This document shows, one piece after another, positions 1 through 5,596 of a stretch of 7,474 nt of DNA (positions are counted from its first letter, which is position 1; every line of letters starts with the position of its first letter). A program made the translations under genes and the position numbers. Where the stretch lies: positions 553 through 8,026 of the forward strand of contig DEQG01000103.1 of the NCBI GenBank assembly GCA_002360325.1, written 5' to 3'. The DNA is from Salinicoccus sp. UBA3372. Lineage in GTDB: Bacteria; Bacillota; Bacilli; Staphylococcales; Salinicoccaceae. Below the pieces are notes generated by a model. It was not told the origin of the DNA. It worked only from the letters and a program-made list of their open reading frames with translations, and did not search any database.

Positions 1-974
1 TAGAACTTATCTTTCGAAACTGCAGCATATTTCAGCGCTTTGAATATTAAAATCACAAACAGTATTATGGTGAAAAATACACCGATAAGACCGAGCTCTT
101 CCGCAAGTACCGCAAAAATGAAGTCGGTATGCGGCTCCGGCAGGTAACCGAGTTTCATCACTCCGTCCCCGAGGCCCGTACCCGTGATGCCGCCATGGGA
201 AATGGCTATCAGGGAATTCGTCAGCTGATAGCCCGCCCCCATCGGATCCACGAAAGGATTCATGAATGTCTCTATGCGGGCAACCTGGTAATCCGACAAA
301 ATCCGGCCCTGGAACAAGTAGGAGATAATTGTCAGCACACCGCCCGCCACAGTTATGACAAGCCCTGTTTTCAAAATGAATTTGAGCGGCACACCCGAAT
401 AGATGAATATCCCGATGATGATGGCTGCCACGACCATCCATGTACCGAAGTCGGTGAGCAGTACAAGGCCCGAACAGGCACCGATGAACGTCAGCGGGTA
501 AATGTAGTCCTGAATCTGCATTTTGGAAAGTGATATCTTCTTGTCATATATATACGCCATATAGATGATGACAAGCACTTTGAAAAATTCCTGCGCCTGC
601 AGACTGAGCGGACCGAACTGGATCCTGTTTCTCTGCCCATTGACCACATCACCGAAAAACAAGGTGTAAAAAAGCAGCAGCATGATGATGACAATCGCCG
701 TCAACTGGAATTTTTTCTCTTTGAAAACTTCACCGGACATGAAGTAGCTCATGAAGAAAACGATGGAAAATCCAAGAACGATGAAAATTGCCTGCCTTAT
801 GTAAAAGTATTCAGGCGAAGAAATATTATCATTATTTGCCGCCATGACCATACTTGAACTGTAGACCATGACAAGTCCGATCAGGCTGAGCAGTACATAT
901 ATGATGATGATTGTGAAGTCTACGTATTTGGAATAAGCTTTGACGTAATTGAAAAAATCTTTAACATATTGCAC
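1..974 (-). CDS. ftsW: FtsW-type peptidoglycan glycosyltransferase, 3' end missing
   Basis: Septal SEDS glycosyltransferase, an integral membrane enzyme that polymerises lipid II into glycan strands with a cognate class B penicillin-binding protein. The reading frame is open from position 974 to the window edge, giving about 324 codons of a family usually near 400, so the last membrane segments are missing. Visible family marks are GLVMVYSSS (about residues 33-41), a VNG motif (111-113), DFGT (175-178), GAGYQLTNSLIAISHGG (247-263) and PEPHTDFIFAVLAEELGLIG (280-299); D285 sits where the essential aspartate of SEDS proteins is expected. The start is a GTG: CCCCTC at 981-986 (GAGGGG on the minus strand) lies 6 bases upstream, and the nearby ATG codons at 976 and 967 are in a frame that soon stops. 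Two departures from the usual motif: R117 replaces the normally conserved tryptophan of NGxxxWI, and QAQE stands for QPSE-like residues. It lies 32 bases after ylaN, the usual ylaN-ftsW order. Confidence 0.95.
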   Translation of the reverse strand, partial: MQYVKDFFNYVKAYSKYVDFTIIIIYVLLSLIGLVMVYSSSMVMAANNDNISSPEYFYIRQAIFIVLGFSIVFFMSYFMSGEVFKEKKFQLTAIVIIMLLLFYTLFFGDVVNGQRNRIQFGPLSLQAQEFFKVLVIIYMAYIYDKKISLSKMQIQDYIYPLTFIGACSGLVLLTDFGTWMVVAAIIIGIFIYSGVPLKFILKTGLVITVAGGVLTIISYLFQGRILSDYQVARIETFMNPFVDPMGAGYQLTNSLIAISHGGITGTGLGDGVMKLGYLPEPHTDFIFAVLAEELGLIGVFFTIILFVILIFKALKYAAVSKDKF

Positions 975-990
975 ATTGTTCCCCTCATTT

Positions 991-1023
991 AAAAAAAGTC
1001 TAAAGATTAAATTTCTTTAGACT
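991..1023 (-). terminator. Terminator-like hairpin between ylaN and ftsW
   Basis: On the minus strand a perfect 9-bp stem (AGTCTAAAG pairing with CTTTAGACT, arms at 1015-1023 and 997-1005) is followed by a run of six further T. The 5' arm lies within the last ylaN codons and the TAA stop is in the loop. The stem has only three G-C pairs, so termination may be partial. The T-run ends a few bases before the ftsW ribosome site, so the structure could limit read-through from ylaN into ftsW. Stem and T-run are seen; the attenuating role is inferred. Confidence 0.6.
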
Positions 1024-1306
1024 CAATTTTTTCCTCTTGCATATATAAATCATGGACTTTTGAAACTTCTTTCTCCAGGCTCTCCAACAGCTCACGTCCA
1101 TCTTCTGCATCAACCAGCCCAAGACGTACGGCGAAATTCACTTCTTTTGAAAGTCCGAACATTTGGGTATCTAAAACTTCCTCGTAGACCGGGCATTGGG
1201 GCATCGTCAAATTGTCCATCTGAACTTTAATCAGCTGTACAATACGATCAGCATCTGCTTCAAGCTGTTCATATGCCTGATGGCGCAATTCTTCTTTCAT
1301 GGACAC
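1007..1306 (-). CDS. ylaN: YlaN family protein (UPF0358)
   Basis: Small soluble, probably mostly helical protein of 99 residues, close to the 91-100 usual for the family. The conserved middle block [20 protein letters not shown], followed by [11 protein letters not shown], is the signature I recognise. YlaN is reported to be needed for growth under low iron in Bacillus subtilis and to act with Fur in iron control; that comes from the family, not this sequence. The start is placed at the GTG at 1306, where the minus strand carries a GAGGGGG element about 5 bases upstream; the ATG two codons later (1300) is an alternative with longer spacing. A promoter is visible upstream at 1327-1356. The tail ends in charged residues (EEKIESKEI) and its last codons overlap a terminator-like hairpin before ftsW. 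Confidence 0.93.
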   Translation of the reverse strand: MSMKEELRHQAYEQLEADADRIVQLIKVQMDNLTMPQCPVYEEVLDTQMFGLSKEVNFAVRLGLVDAEDGRELLESLEKEVSKVHDLYMQEEKIESKEI

Positions 1307-1326
1307 ACTTACCCCCTCTTTTAACT

Positions 1327-1356
1327 ATAATAAAAATTTTATATCACCGACGTCAA
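1327..1356 (-). promoter_or_regulatory. SigA-type promoter of ylaN(-ftsW)
   Basis: On the minus strand TTGACG (1351-1356) and TATTAT (1327-1332) are separated by 18 bases, each matching the consensus at five of six positions. The -10 is about 20 bases upstream of the ylaN start. A short AT palindrome (1330-1342) overlaps the -10, but I see no convincing operator in it. Confidence 0.6.
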
Positions 1357-1367
1357 AAATGCAAGGA

Positions 1368-1420
1368 ATCAAAAGACTGGAAATTCATTATTGGCGTATT
1401 ATATCAACCTGTCTTTTGAT
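1368..1420. repeat. Interrupted inverted repeat between ylaN and ylaL
   Basis: ATCAAAAGAC at 1368-1377 is exactly complementary to GTCTTTTGAT at 1411-1420; pairing resumes after one mismatch with GG/CC, giving 12 of 13 positions and about 27 bases between the extended arms. The right arm runs into the extended -10 of the ylaL-like gene, and the left arm is about 11 bases upstream of the ylaN -35. It lies upstream of both likely transcription starts, so a DNA-binding role is more natural than an RNA hairpin. No known regulator site is recognised. Confidence 0.5.
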
Positions 1421-1425
1421 ATAAT
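1417..1425 (+). promoter_or_regulatory. Extended -10 promoter of the ylaL-like gene
   Basis: TGATATAAT is a perfect extended -10 (TGnTATAAT). No good -35 is found at 17-18 bases, as expected when an extended -10 is used. It lies 24 bases ahead of the ATG at 1450, with AAGGAG at 1435-1440 in between. Confidence 0.6.
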
Positions 1426-1449
1426 GAACAGTATAAGGAGCGATTTTAT

Positions 1450-1932
1450 ATGGTTATACAGATTCTGGGAGATATCAGGTTTCAAATTACACTAGATCCT
1501 TCAACATGGATTTTCGATGATCGTAAAATTACTTTGGAAGACGCACTGGCAGCGTCACATGATGACGACAGCATTTCATTTTCCGATAATACGGAGTGGA
1601 ACCGCCAGATCATTGAAGGCAGCAGCAAGCCGCCGACTTTGAAGTCCGAAAAGAAATATAAGAACTCACAGCTGCTGGAAGAGACATTCATCATCAAGCT
1701 GGATACTTTTCTGGAGTACACCGAGCCGGAACGCGGCGAAGACGCGATGATTACATATACACATGACGAAGGCACGACGATTCTGCCTTACAATGAACGC
1801 AGCAGACATTACGCCCAGTTCAGCAAAGACGGTAAGAGAATGTATGATGACAACATGATCGACCTGGTCATCATTTCCGATAATGATATTGAAACAAGAC
1901 TGCAGCATGTGACTGATATCTCCATAAACTAA
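1450..1932 (+). CDS. ylaL: YlaL-like conserved protein of unknown function
   Basis: Predicted soluble protein of 160 residues, close to B. subtilis YlaL and its staphylococcal counterparts. The N-terminal block (about residues 1-27), which includes TLDPSTWIFDDRKI, and the later PPTL (about 61-64) are the parts I recognise. I recall homologues being labelled peptidyl-prolyl cis-trans isomerase automatically, but no cyclophilin, FKBP or parvulin motif is visible, so I do not assign that activity. The protein is acidic, lacks a signal peptide or membrane helix, and ends with a predicted beta-rich region. The start is fixed by AAGGAG 9 bases before the ATG. The gene stands alone on the plus strand between minus-strand ylaN and ylaH; its TAA runs straight into the shared terminator, so it is probably monocistronic. 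Confidence 0.82.
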   Translation: MVIQILGDIRFQITLDPSTWIFDDRKITLEDALAASHDDDSISFSDNTEWNRQIIEGSSKPPTLKSEKKYKNSQLLEETFIIKLDTFLEYTEPERGEDAMITYTHDEGTTILPYNERSRHYAQFSKDGKRMYDDNMIDLVIISDNDIETRLQHVTDISIN

Positions 1933-1970
1933 AAAAATCACGCCGGGAAAATTCCCGGCGTGATTTTTTT
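1931..1970. terminator. Bidirectional terminator between ylaL-like gene and ylaH
   Basis: A7 (1931-1937), a perfect 12-bp stem (TCACGCCGGGAA, 1938-1949, with its complement at 1952-1963) and T7 (1964-1970) form a symmetrical intrinsic terminator that works in both directions. It fills the whole gap between the convergent ylaL-like and ylaH genes; the A-run begins within the ylaL-like TAA, and the ylaH stop follows one base after the T-run. Confidence 0.95.
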
Positions 1971-1971
1971 A

Positions 1972-2328
1972 TCAGTTCTGTTTGGGCGGTATATTGCCCG
2001 CCTTGCGTTCCCTGTGCAATCTGAATCTGTACAATGCAAGTACTATCGCTGCAACAATCAGACTTTCCGCAACCGGCAGAAATGCACCGAAGAAAGTCAG
2101 GATCAGAGCGCCGAAGAACATTGCAATATAGACGATTACGTTCTGCCAAAGTTTGATCTTACGGGCAAACCCCAGCACATAAACGAGTATGCATAATGCG
2201 AATATTGTGATAAACAGCAGCCACATTCCGGTCTCCGGATTCGTATCCAGTCCGTAAAGTCTGCCGAAAAAGGTCAAGCGCTCGTTTACGTTAACTGAAG
2301 CACTCGATAATACAGCTGGGAGAAACAC
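1972..2328 (-). CDS. ylaH: YlaH-like membrane protein
   Basis: Small integral membrane protein of 118 residues, function unknown. After a soluble N-terminus containing ERLTFFGRLYGLD (16-28) come three hydrophobic helices at about 35-54, 64-83 and 86-101, then a basic tail (RLHRERK). The GMWLLFITI and GFARKI segments and the FLPVAESL turn between helices 2 and 3 are typical of the YlaH family. The start is a GTG; GGAG lies about 9 bases upstream, inside the last codons of typA, whose TGA ends only 6 bases before the GTG. Translation is therefore probably coupled to typA, and both genes should end at the terminator at 1931-1970. The first ten or so residues are less typical of the family, so a slightly later start is possible, but no better ribosome site was seen. 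Confidence 0.85.
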   Translation of the reverse strand: MFLPAVLSSASVNVNERLTFFGRLYGLDTNPETGMWLLFITIFALCILVYVLGFARKIKLWQNVIVYIAMFFGALILTFFGAFLPVAESLIVAAIVLALYRFRLHRERKAGNIPPKQN

Positions 2329-2334
2329 TTATAC

Positions 2335-4182
2335 TCACTCCGATTCAAGTCTTATCTTTTCTTTCTTTTGTGCACGTTCCCTTGCACTCTTATCCAGAAT
2401 ACTCTTTCTCAATCTGACAGTTTCCGGCGTCACTTCCACAAGTTCATCATCGTTAATAAATTCCAGAGCCTCTTCAAGTGTCAGACTGCGCGGTTTCTTC
2501 ATCGTCGCCGTCTGTTCTTTCGTCGCCGAACGGATATTGTTCGCCGCTTTCACTTTCGTGATGTTGACAGTCAGGTCGTTGTCACGTGAGTTTTCACCGA
2601 CAACCATCCCTTCGTACACATCTGTACCCGGCTCCATGAAGTTCGTCCCGCGGCCTTCCAGCTGCAGAATCGCATACGTTGATGCCACGCCTTTATCCAT
2701 CGATACGAGCACACCGTTACGTCTGCCGCCGATCTGTCCTTTGATCAGCGGACGGTATTCTTCGAATGTATGGTTCAATATACCATAACCGCTCGTCATG
2801 GACATGAATTCAGTCCTGTAACCGATGAGTCCTCTGGCCGGTACTAAAAACGTAATGCGCGTCTGGCCGTTTCCGGTGTTCACCATATCAAGCATCTCGC
2901 CTTTACGCGCGCCGAGTGACTCGATGACGCCGCCTGTATTTTCTTCAGGCACGTCAATCTGAACACGTTCAAACGGCTCACATTTGACACCGTCAATTTC
3001 TTTAACGATAACAATCGGCTTAGAAACCTGAAGTTCAAATCCCTCACGTCTCATATTCTCTATCAGTATTGATAAATGAAGTTCACCGCGGCCTGAAACC
3101 ACCCATGCATCCGGCTGGTCGGTCGGTTCAACTTTCAATGACACATCCGTCTCAAGCTGCTGATCCAGACGTTCCTGGATCTGGCGCGCAGTGACATACT
3201 TGCCTTCACGGCCTGCGAAAGGTGAGTTGTTTACTGAAAACGTCATCTGCAGCGTCGGCTCATCAATTCTGAGTACCGGCATCGCTTCCTGATGGTCCGT
3301 CGGTGTCACCGTCTCGCCGACGTTGATGTCTTCAAGACCTGAAAGCGCGATGAGGTCACCCGCCTGCGCGTGCTCGATTTCCAGACGGTTCAGACCAAAG
3401 AAACCGAACATCTTCGTTACTCTGAAGTTTTTGACCTTGCCGTCATTTTTAATCAGCGACACCTGCTGGCCGACTCTTATTTCCCCTCGGAATACACGTC
3501 CGATTCCGATACGTCCAACGTAGTCGTTGTAGTCAAGCAGTGCCACCTGGAACTGCAGCGGCTCAGAACTGTTATCGACAGGTGCAGGCACATATTCCAA
3601 AATCATGTCATAGATGGACTGCATATTTTCTTCCTGCTTCTCAGGCTCCGGCTCAAGACTTGCCGTACCGTTGATGGCTGAAGCATACGCTACCGGGAAT
3701 TCAAGCTGCTCGTCATTCGCATCCAGTTCGATGAACAGTTCAAGCACTTCATCGATGACCGCTTCAGGACGTGCTGAATCCTTGTCGATCTTGTTCACTA
3801 CGACAAGCGGCTTAAGGTTCTGTTCAAGCGCCTTTTTCAGAACGAAACGCGTCTGCGGCATCGTCCCTTCGTATGCGTCCACAACGAGGATGACCCCGTC
3901 CACCATTTTCATGATACGTTCCACTTCGCCGCCGAAGTCCGCGTGTCCCGGCGTATCCAGGATGTTTATTCTGTGATCTTTATAGTCAATCGCGGTGTTT
4001 TTCGCTAAAATTGTAATACCGCGTTCTCTTTCAATATCATCTGAGTCCATCGCACGGTCTTCAACATGCTCGTTCTCACGAAATATACCAGACTGTTTTA
4101 ATAATTGGTCTACCAATGTCGTTTTTCCATGGTCAACGTGTGCGATAATTGCAATGTTACGGATATCTTCTCTTAAATTCAT
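2335..4182 (-). CDS. typA: Translational GTPase TypA/BipA
   Basis: Ribosome-associated GTPase of the EF-G/LepA class, implicated in 50S assembly and growth at low temperature or under stress. The protein is 615 residues, the usual length. GTPase motifs are all present: AHVDHGKTT (14-22), ERGITI (53-58), DTPGHADF (76-83), NKID (130-133) and SA (168-169). A beta-barrel domain II follows from about 200, then EF-G-like domains III and V, including GRGELHLSIL and GARKGEMLDM, and the BipA-specific C-terminal domain with RGLIGYRTEF, the GYGILNHTF segment and a lysine/arginine-rich end. The ATG at 4182 is chosen because MNLREDIRNIAIIAHVDHGK fits the family start and GAAGGGA lies about 9 bases upstream; the TTG one codon earlier (4185) adds only one residue. 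The leader from the predicted promoter is about 40 bases. It is followed closely by ylaH, probably as an operon. Confidence 0.98.
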   Translation of the reverse strand: MNLREDIRNIAIIAHVDHGKTTLVDQLLKQSGIFRENEHVEDRAMDSDDIERERGITILAKNTAIDYKDHRINILDTPGHADFGGEVERIMKMVDGVILVVDAYEGTMPQTRFVLKKALEQNLKPLVVVNKIDKDSARPEAVIDEVLELFIELDANDEQLEFPVAYASAINGTASLEPEPEKQEENMQSIYDMILEYVPAPVDNSSEPLQFQVALLDYNDYVGRIGIGRVFRGEIRVGQQVSLIKNDGKVKNFRVTKMFGFFGLNRLEIEHAQAGDLIALSGLEDINVGETVTPTDHQEAMPVLRIDEPTLQMTFSVNNSPFAGREGKYVTARQIQERLDQQLETDVSLKVEPTDQPDAWVVSGRGELHLSILIENMRREGFELQVSKPIVIVKEIDGVKCEPFERVQIDVPEENTGGVIESLGARKGEMLDMVNTGNGQTRITFLVPARGLIGYRTEFMSMTSGYGILNHTFEEYRPLIKGQIGGRRNGVLVSMDKGVASTYAILQLEGRGTNFMEPGTDVYEGMVVGENSRDNDLTVNITKVKAANNIRSATKEQTATMKKPRSLTLEEALEFINDDELVEVTPETVRLRKSILDKSARERAQKKEKIRLESE

Positions 4183-4230
4183 CAAGACTTTCCCTTCGTA
4201 GTTAGAATCTTTTCTTTCCTTAACTGTATC

Positions 4231-4239
4231 ATTATATCA
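4231..4239 (-). promoter_or_regulatory. Extended -10 promoter of typA
   Basis: The minus strand reads TGATATAAT, a perfect extended -10 about 49 bases ahead of the typA ATG. The -35 region is weak. It faces away from the promoter of the YlaF-like gene at 4292-4300; the two -10 boxes are about 58 bases apart with an AT-rich segment between them. Confidence 0.6.
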
Positions 4240-4291
4240 CAGTACGTTTCCGATTCATACAATAGTAATTCTATTAAAAAACAGACTTTTG

Positions 4292-4300
4292 TGCTATAAT
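4292..4300 (+). promoter_or_regulatory. Extended -10 promoter of the YlaF-like gene
   Basis: TGCTATAAT is a perfect extended -10 lying 35 bases before the ATG at 4336; no clear -35 is seen. This is the divergent partner of the typA promoter. Confidence 0.6.
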
Positions 4301-4335
4301 CAGGTGGACTATGAATCTCAAAGGAGTACATGGCA

Positions 4336-4527
4336 ATGGAGAAACCTAAATCAAAACTGATTTTCCTGTTACTTGCTGTTCTTGCCGTTTCCATGATGGT
4401 CGCCTTCTCGGTCTTTGCCGCTGAGGCGATGTGGATATTTGCAGCCATCACTGTCCTGATCTTTATCGGTATATTCGGTGTCGGTTTTACACTCAAGAAA
4501 AAGTACCGTGAAAACGGCTGGTTATAA
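4336..4527 (+). CDS. YlaF-like small membrane protein (DUF5325)
   Basis: A 63-residue membrane protein with two helices, about residues 8-29 and 33-53, a basic N-terminus (EKPKSK) and a basic C-terminal stretch (LKKKYRE). The size, two-helix plan and position next to typA match YlaF of Bacillus (DUF5325), whose gene precedes typA (ylaG) there. Sequence similarity is too weak by eye to be certain. The function is unknown. The start is decided by the ribosome site: AAGGAG at 4321-4326 is 9 bases from the ATG at 4336 but only 3 bases from the in-frame ATG at 4330, so the later codon is preferred. Unlike the Bacillus arrangement it is divergent from typA, and it ends at its own terminator, so it appears monocistronic. 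Confidence 0.8.
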   Translation: MEKPKSKLIFLLLAVLAVSMMVAFSVFAAEAMWIFAAITVLIFIGIFGVGFTLKKKYRENGWL

Positions 4528-4544
4528 AAACTACAAATTTCGTA

Positions 4545-4570
4545 TTTCTGCACGTTTTTTACTGCAGAAA
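4545..4570 (+). other. Hairpin downstream of the YlaF-like gene
   Basis: TTTCTGCA (4545-4552) pairs perfectly with TGCAGAAA (4563-4570) around a 10-base loop. There is no T-run after it, so it is not a terminator alone. It lies between the stop codon and the terminator at 4584-4613 and shares the TTTCTG/CAGAAA sequence with that stem, so the two could exchange arms. Confidence 0.4.
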
Positions 4571-4583
4571 CCGCATTTCCGCT

Positions 4584-4613
4584 GAACAGAAAATTGATTT
4601 CTGTTCTTTTTTT
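4584..4613 (+). terminator. Intrinsic terminator of the YlaF-like gene
   Basis: GAACAGAAA (4584-4592) pairs with TTTCTGTTC (4598-4606) in a perfect 9-bp stem with a 5-base loop, followed by T7 (4607-4613). It separates the YlaF-like transcript from the NERD-like gene downstream. Confidence 0.85.
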
Positions 4614-4621
4614 ATGCCCAA

Positions 4622-4655
4622 AATCAAATTGTTGCGTTTTGACGACAATTTGATT
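4622..4655. repeat. Inverted repeat overlapping the NERD-like gene promoter
   Basis: AATCAAATTGT (4622-4632) and ACAATTTGATT (4645-4655) are perfect 11-bp complements separated by 12 bases. The candidate -35 TTGACG (4639-4644) lies between the arms, with the right arm directly after it. The arrangement resembles an operator for a dimeric repressor; the regulator is unknown. Confidence 0.5.
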
Positions 4656-4667
4656 GTTATGCACAAT
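4639..4667 (+). promoter_or_regulatory. Putative promoter of the NERD-like gene
   Basis: TTGACG (4639-4644) and CACAAT (4662-4667) are 17 bases apart. The -10 matches only four of six positions, so this is a weak or regulated promoter if real. It lies about 32 bases before the ATG at 4699, with AAAGGGGG at 4682-4689 as the ribosome site. Confidence 0.4.
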
Positions 4668-4698
4668 TAGAACAATACATCAAAGGGGGATAAATGAA

Positions 4699-5596
4699 AT
4701 GCGCAAAAAGAATGAAAAACTGAAAATTTATGAGTTTTTGTACAACCGCCTGCCGTTCAGCGATGATGAAACAAAGGAGTTCCAGGCATTACGCCGCTCC
4801 GAGGCCCTTGAAGAAGAGTTCGAACAACATTTACAGGACATCAACATGGCCAATATCGATATATACTGGCACTCAGAAGTCTTCGTGGACGGCGAGCGCG
4901 AATTCGTCCATGTCCTTCTGATCACGGACTACTGCTATTACATATTCATCCTTCATGATCTGGAAGGCGGCCATTACGTCAACCCGTTCAATATACTGTG
5001 TACTGACAGCCATGAAGCCGTCATGGACCTGAACCGGAGCGATAAGCTGTATCAGATGTTCAAGGCCCAGCTCATTGACGAGGGGGAATTCCAGCGTCCG
5101 ATCATCATCAAGTACGTCATGATGAATGACCGCTTCAAAATGAAGACGCGGAAGAGCGACCTGTTTTTATCCAGGGAAAACCTGCCATACTATTTGAAGG
5201 CCATCGAACATTCAGCCGTCATTAAAAATAAAAACACACCCATGCCCGGCTGATCTGTTTCAGCCGCATACGTACAGCTTCAACATGAATCTTTTCACAC
5301 CGGGCATACGGTGTGCAGCCTGCATGTCCCATGATCTGCTGCTGTACAACAGCAACATCATCCAGTGCGGGGTGTGCAGCACCATCGACAGCCTGTATCA
5401 GATGATCGGCGACTATTTCTTTTGTCTGGACAGATTGGAGCATTCCCGGGAATACCGGAAGTGTGACATCCATATGCATATCGGTTTTCATTTAAATAGT
5501 TATGCCTACAGAAAAATTACAAGCCGGTTCTTTGAAAAAGTATCCGCCAGGAAATACAGGTTTACAGGCGGTGGAATGCCTTATGATTCTCGATGA
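4699..5596 (+). pseudogene. NERD-like (nuclease-related domain) gene, frameshifted and lacking the active site
   Basis: Two reading frames together make one NERD-like protein of about 298 residues. The first (4699-5253, 184 residues) begins MRKKNEKLKIYEFL, sharing 8 of 14 positions with the NERD gene at 7066, and ends at a TGA at 5251. The second (plus-strand frame 2, open from 5198 to the TGA at 5594) continues with a YSF..LF.PGI segment, a zinc-ribbon CxxC (5312-5323) and CxxC (5366-5377), and a helical tail, the order I recall in staphylococcal NERD proteins. Dropping one base in 5198-5253, for example from one of two A5 runs (5224-5228, 5230-5234), rejoins the frames. Aligned with the intact gene, D81, E94 and K96 are replaced by H71, I84 and H86, so nuclease activity is unlikely; the VNPxN motif remains. 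The start is fixed by AAAGGGGG 9 bases upstream. The 3' end overlaps the convergent IMPase gene by 35 bases. It may be a true pseudogene, a recent mutation or a sequencing error. Confidence 0.75.

Noticed and set aside
7..441. A 144-codon minus-strand frame near the window start
   Set aside because: It is a shifted frame of ftsW, whose true frame is continuously open with all SEDS motifs; histidine/cysteine-rich nonsense composition.
1330..1342. AT palindrome on the ylaN promoter, considered as a Fur box because YlaN is linked to iron control
   Set aside because: Only 6-bp arms of A/T runs; it lacks the GATAAT pattern of a Fur site and would be expected by chance in a -10 region.
1482..1775. 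Serine-rich minus-strand frame inside the ylaL-like gene
   Set aside because: Antisense shadow; the plus-strand frame has a promoter, a ribosome site and family similarity.
4182..4664. A 160-codon minus-strand frame immediately ahead of typA
   Set aside because: It runs antisense through the YlaF-like gene, a terminator and both divergent promoters, has no ribosome site and shows no recognisable protein pattern.
5221..5253. Programmed +1 frameshift, as in prfB, to make the full NERD-like protein
   Set aside because: There is no CTT-TGA-like slippery codon, no internal Shine-Dalgarno at the right spacing, and the A5 runs are short for polymerase slippage; mutation or sequence error is simpler.
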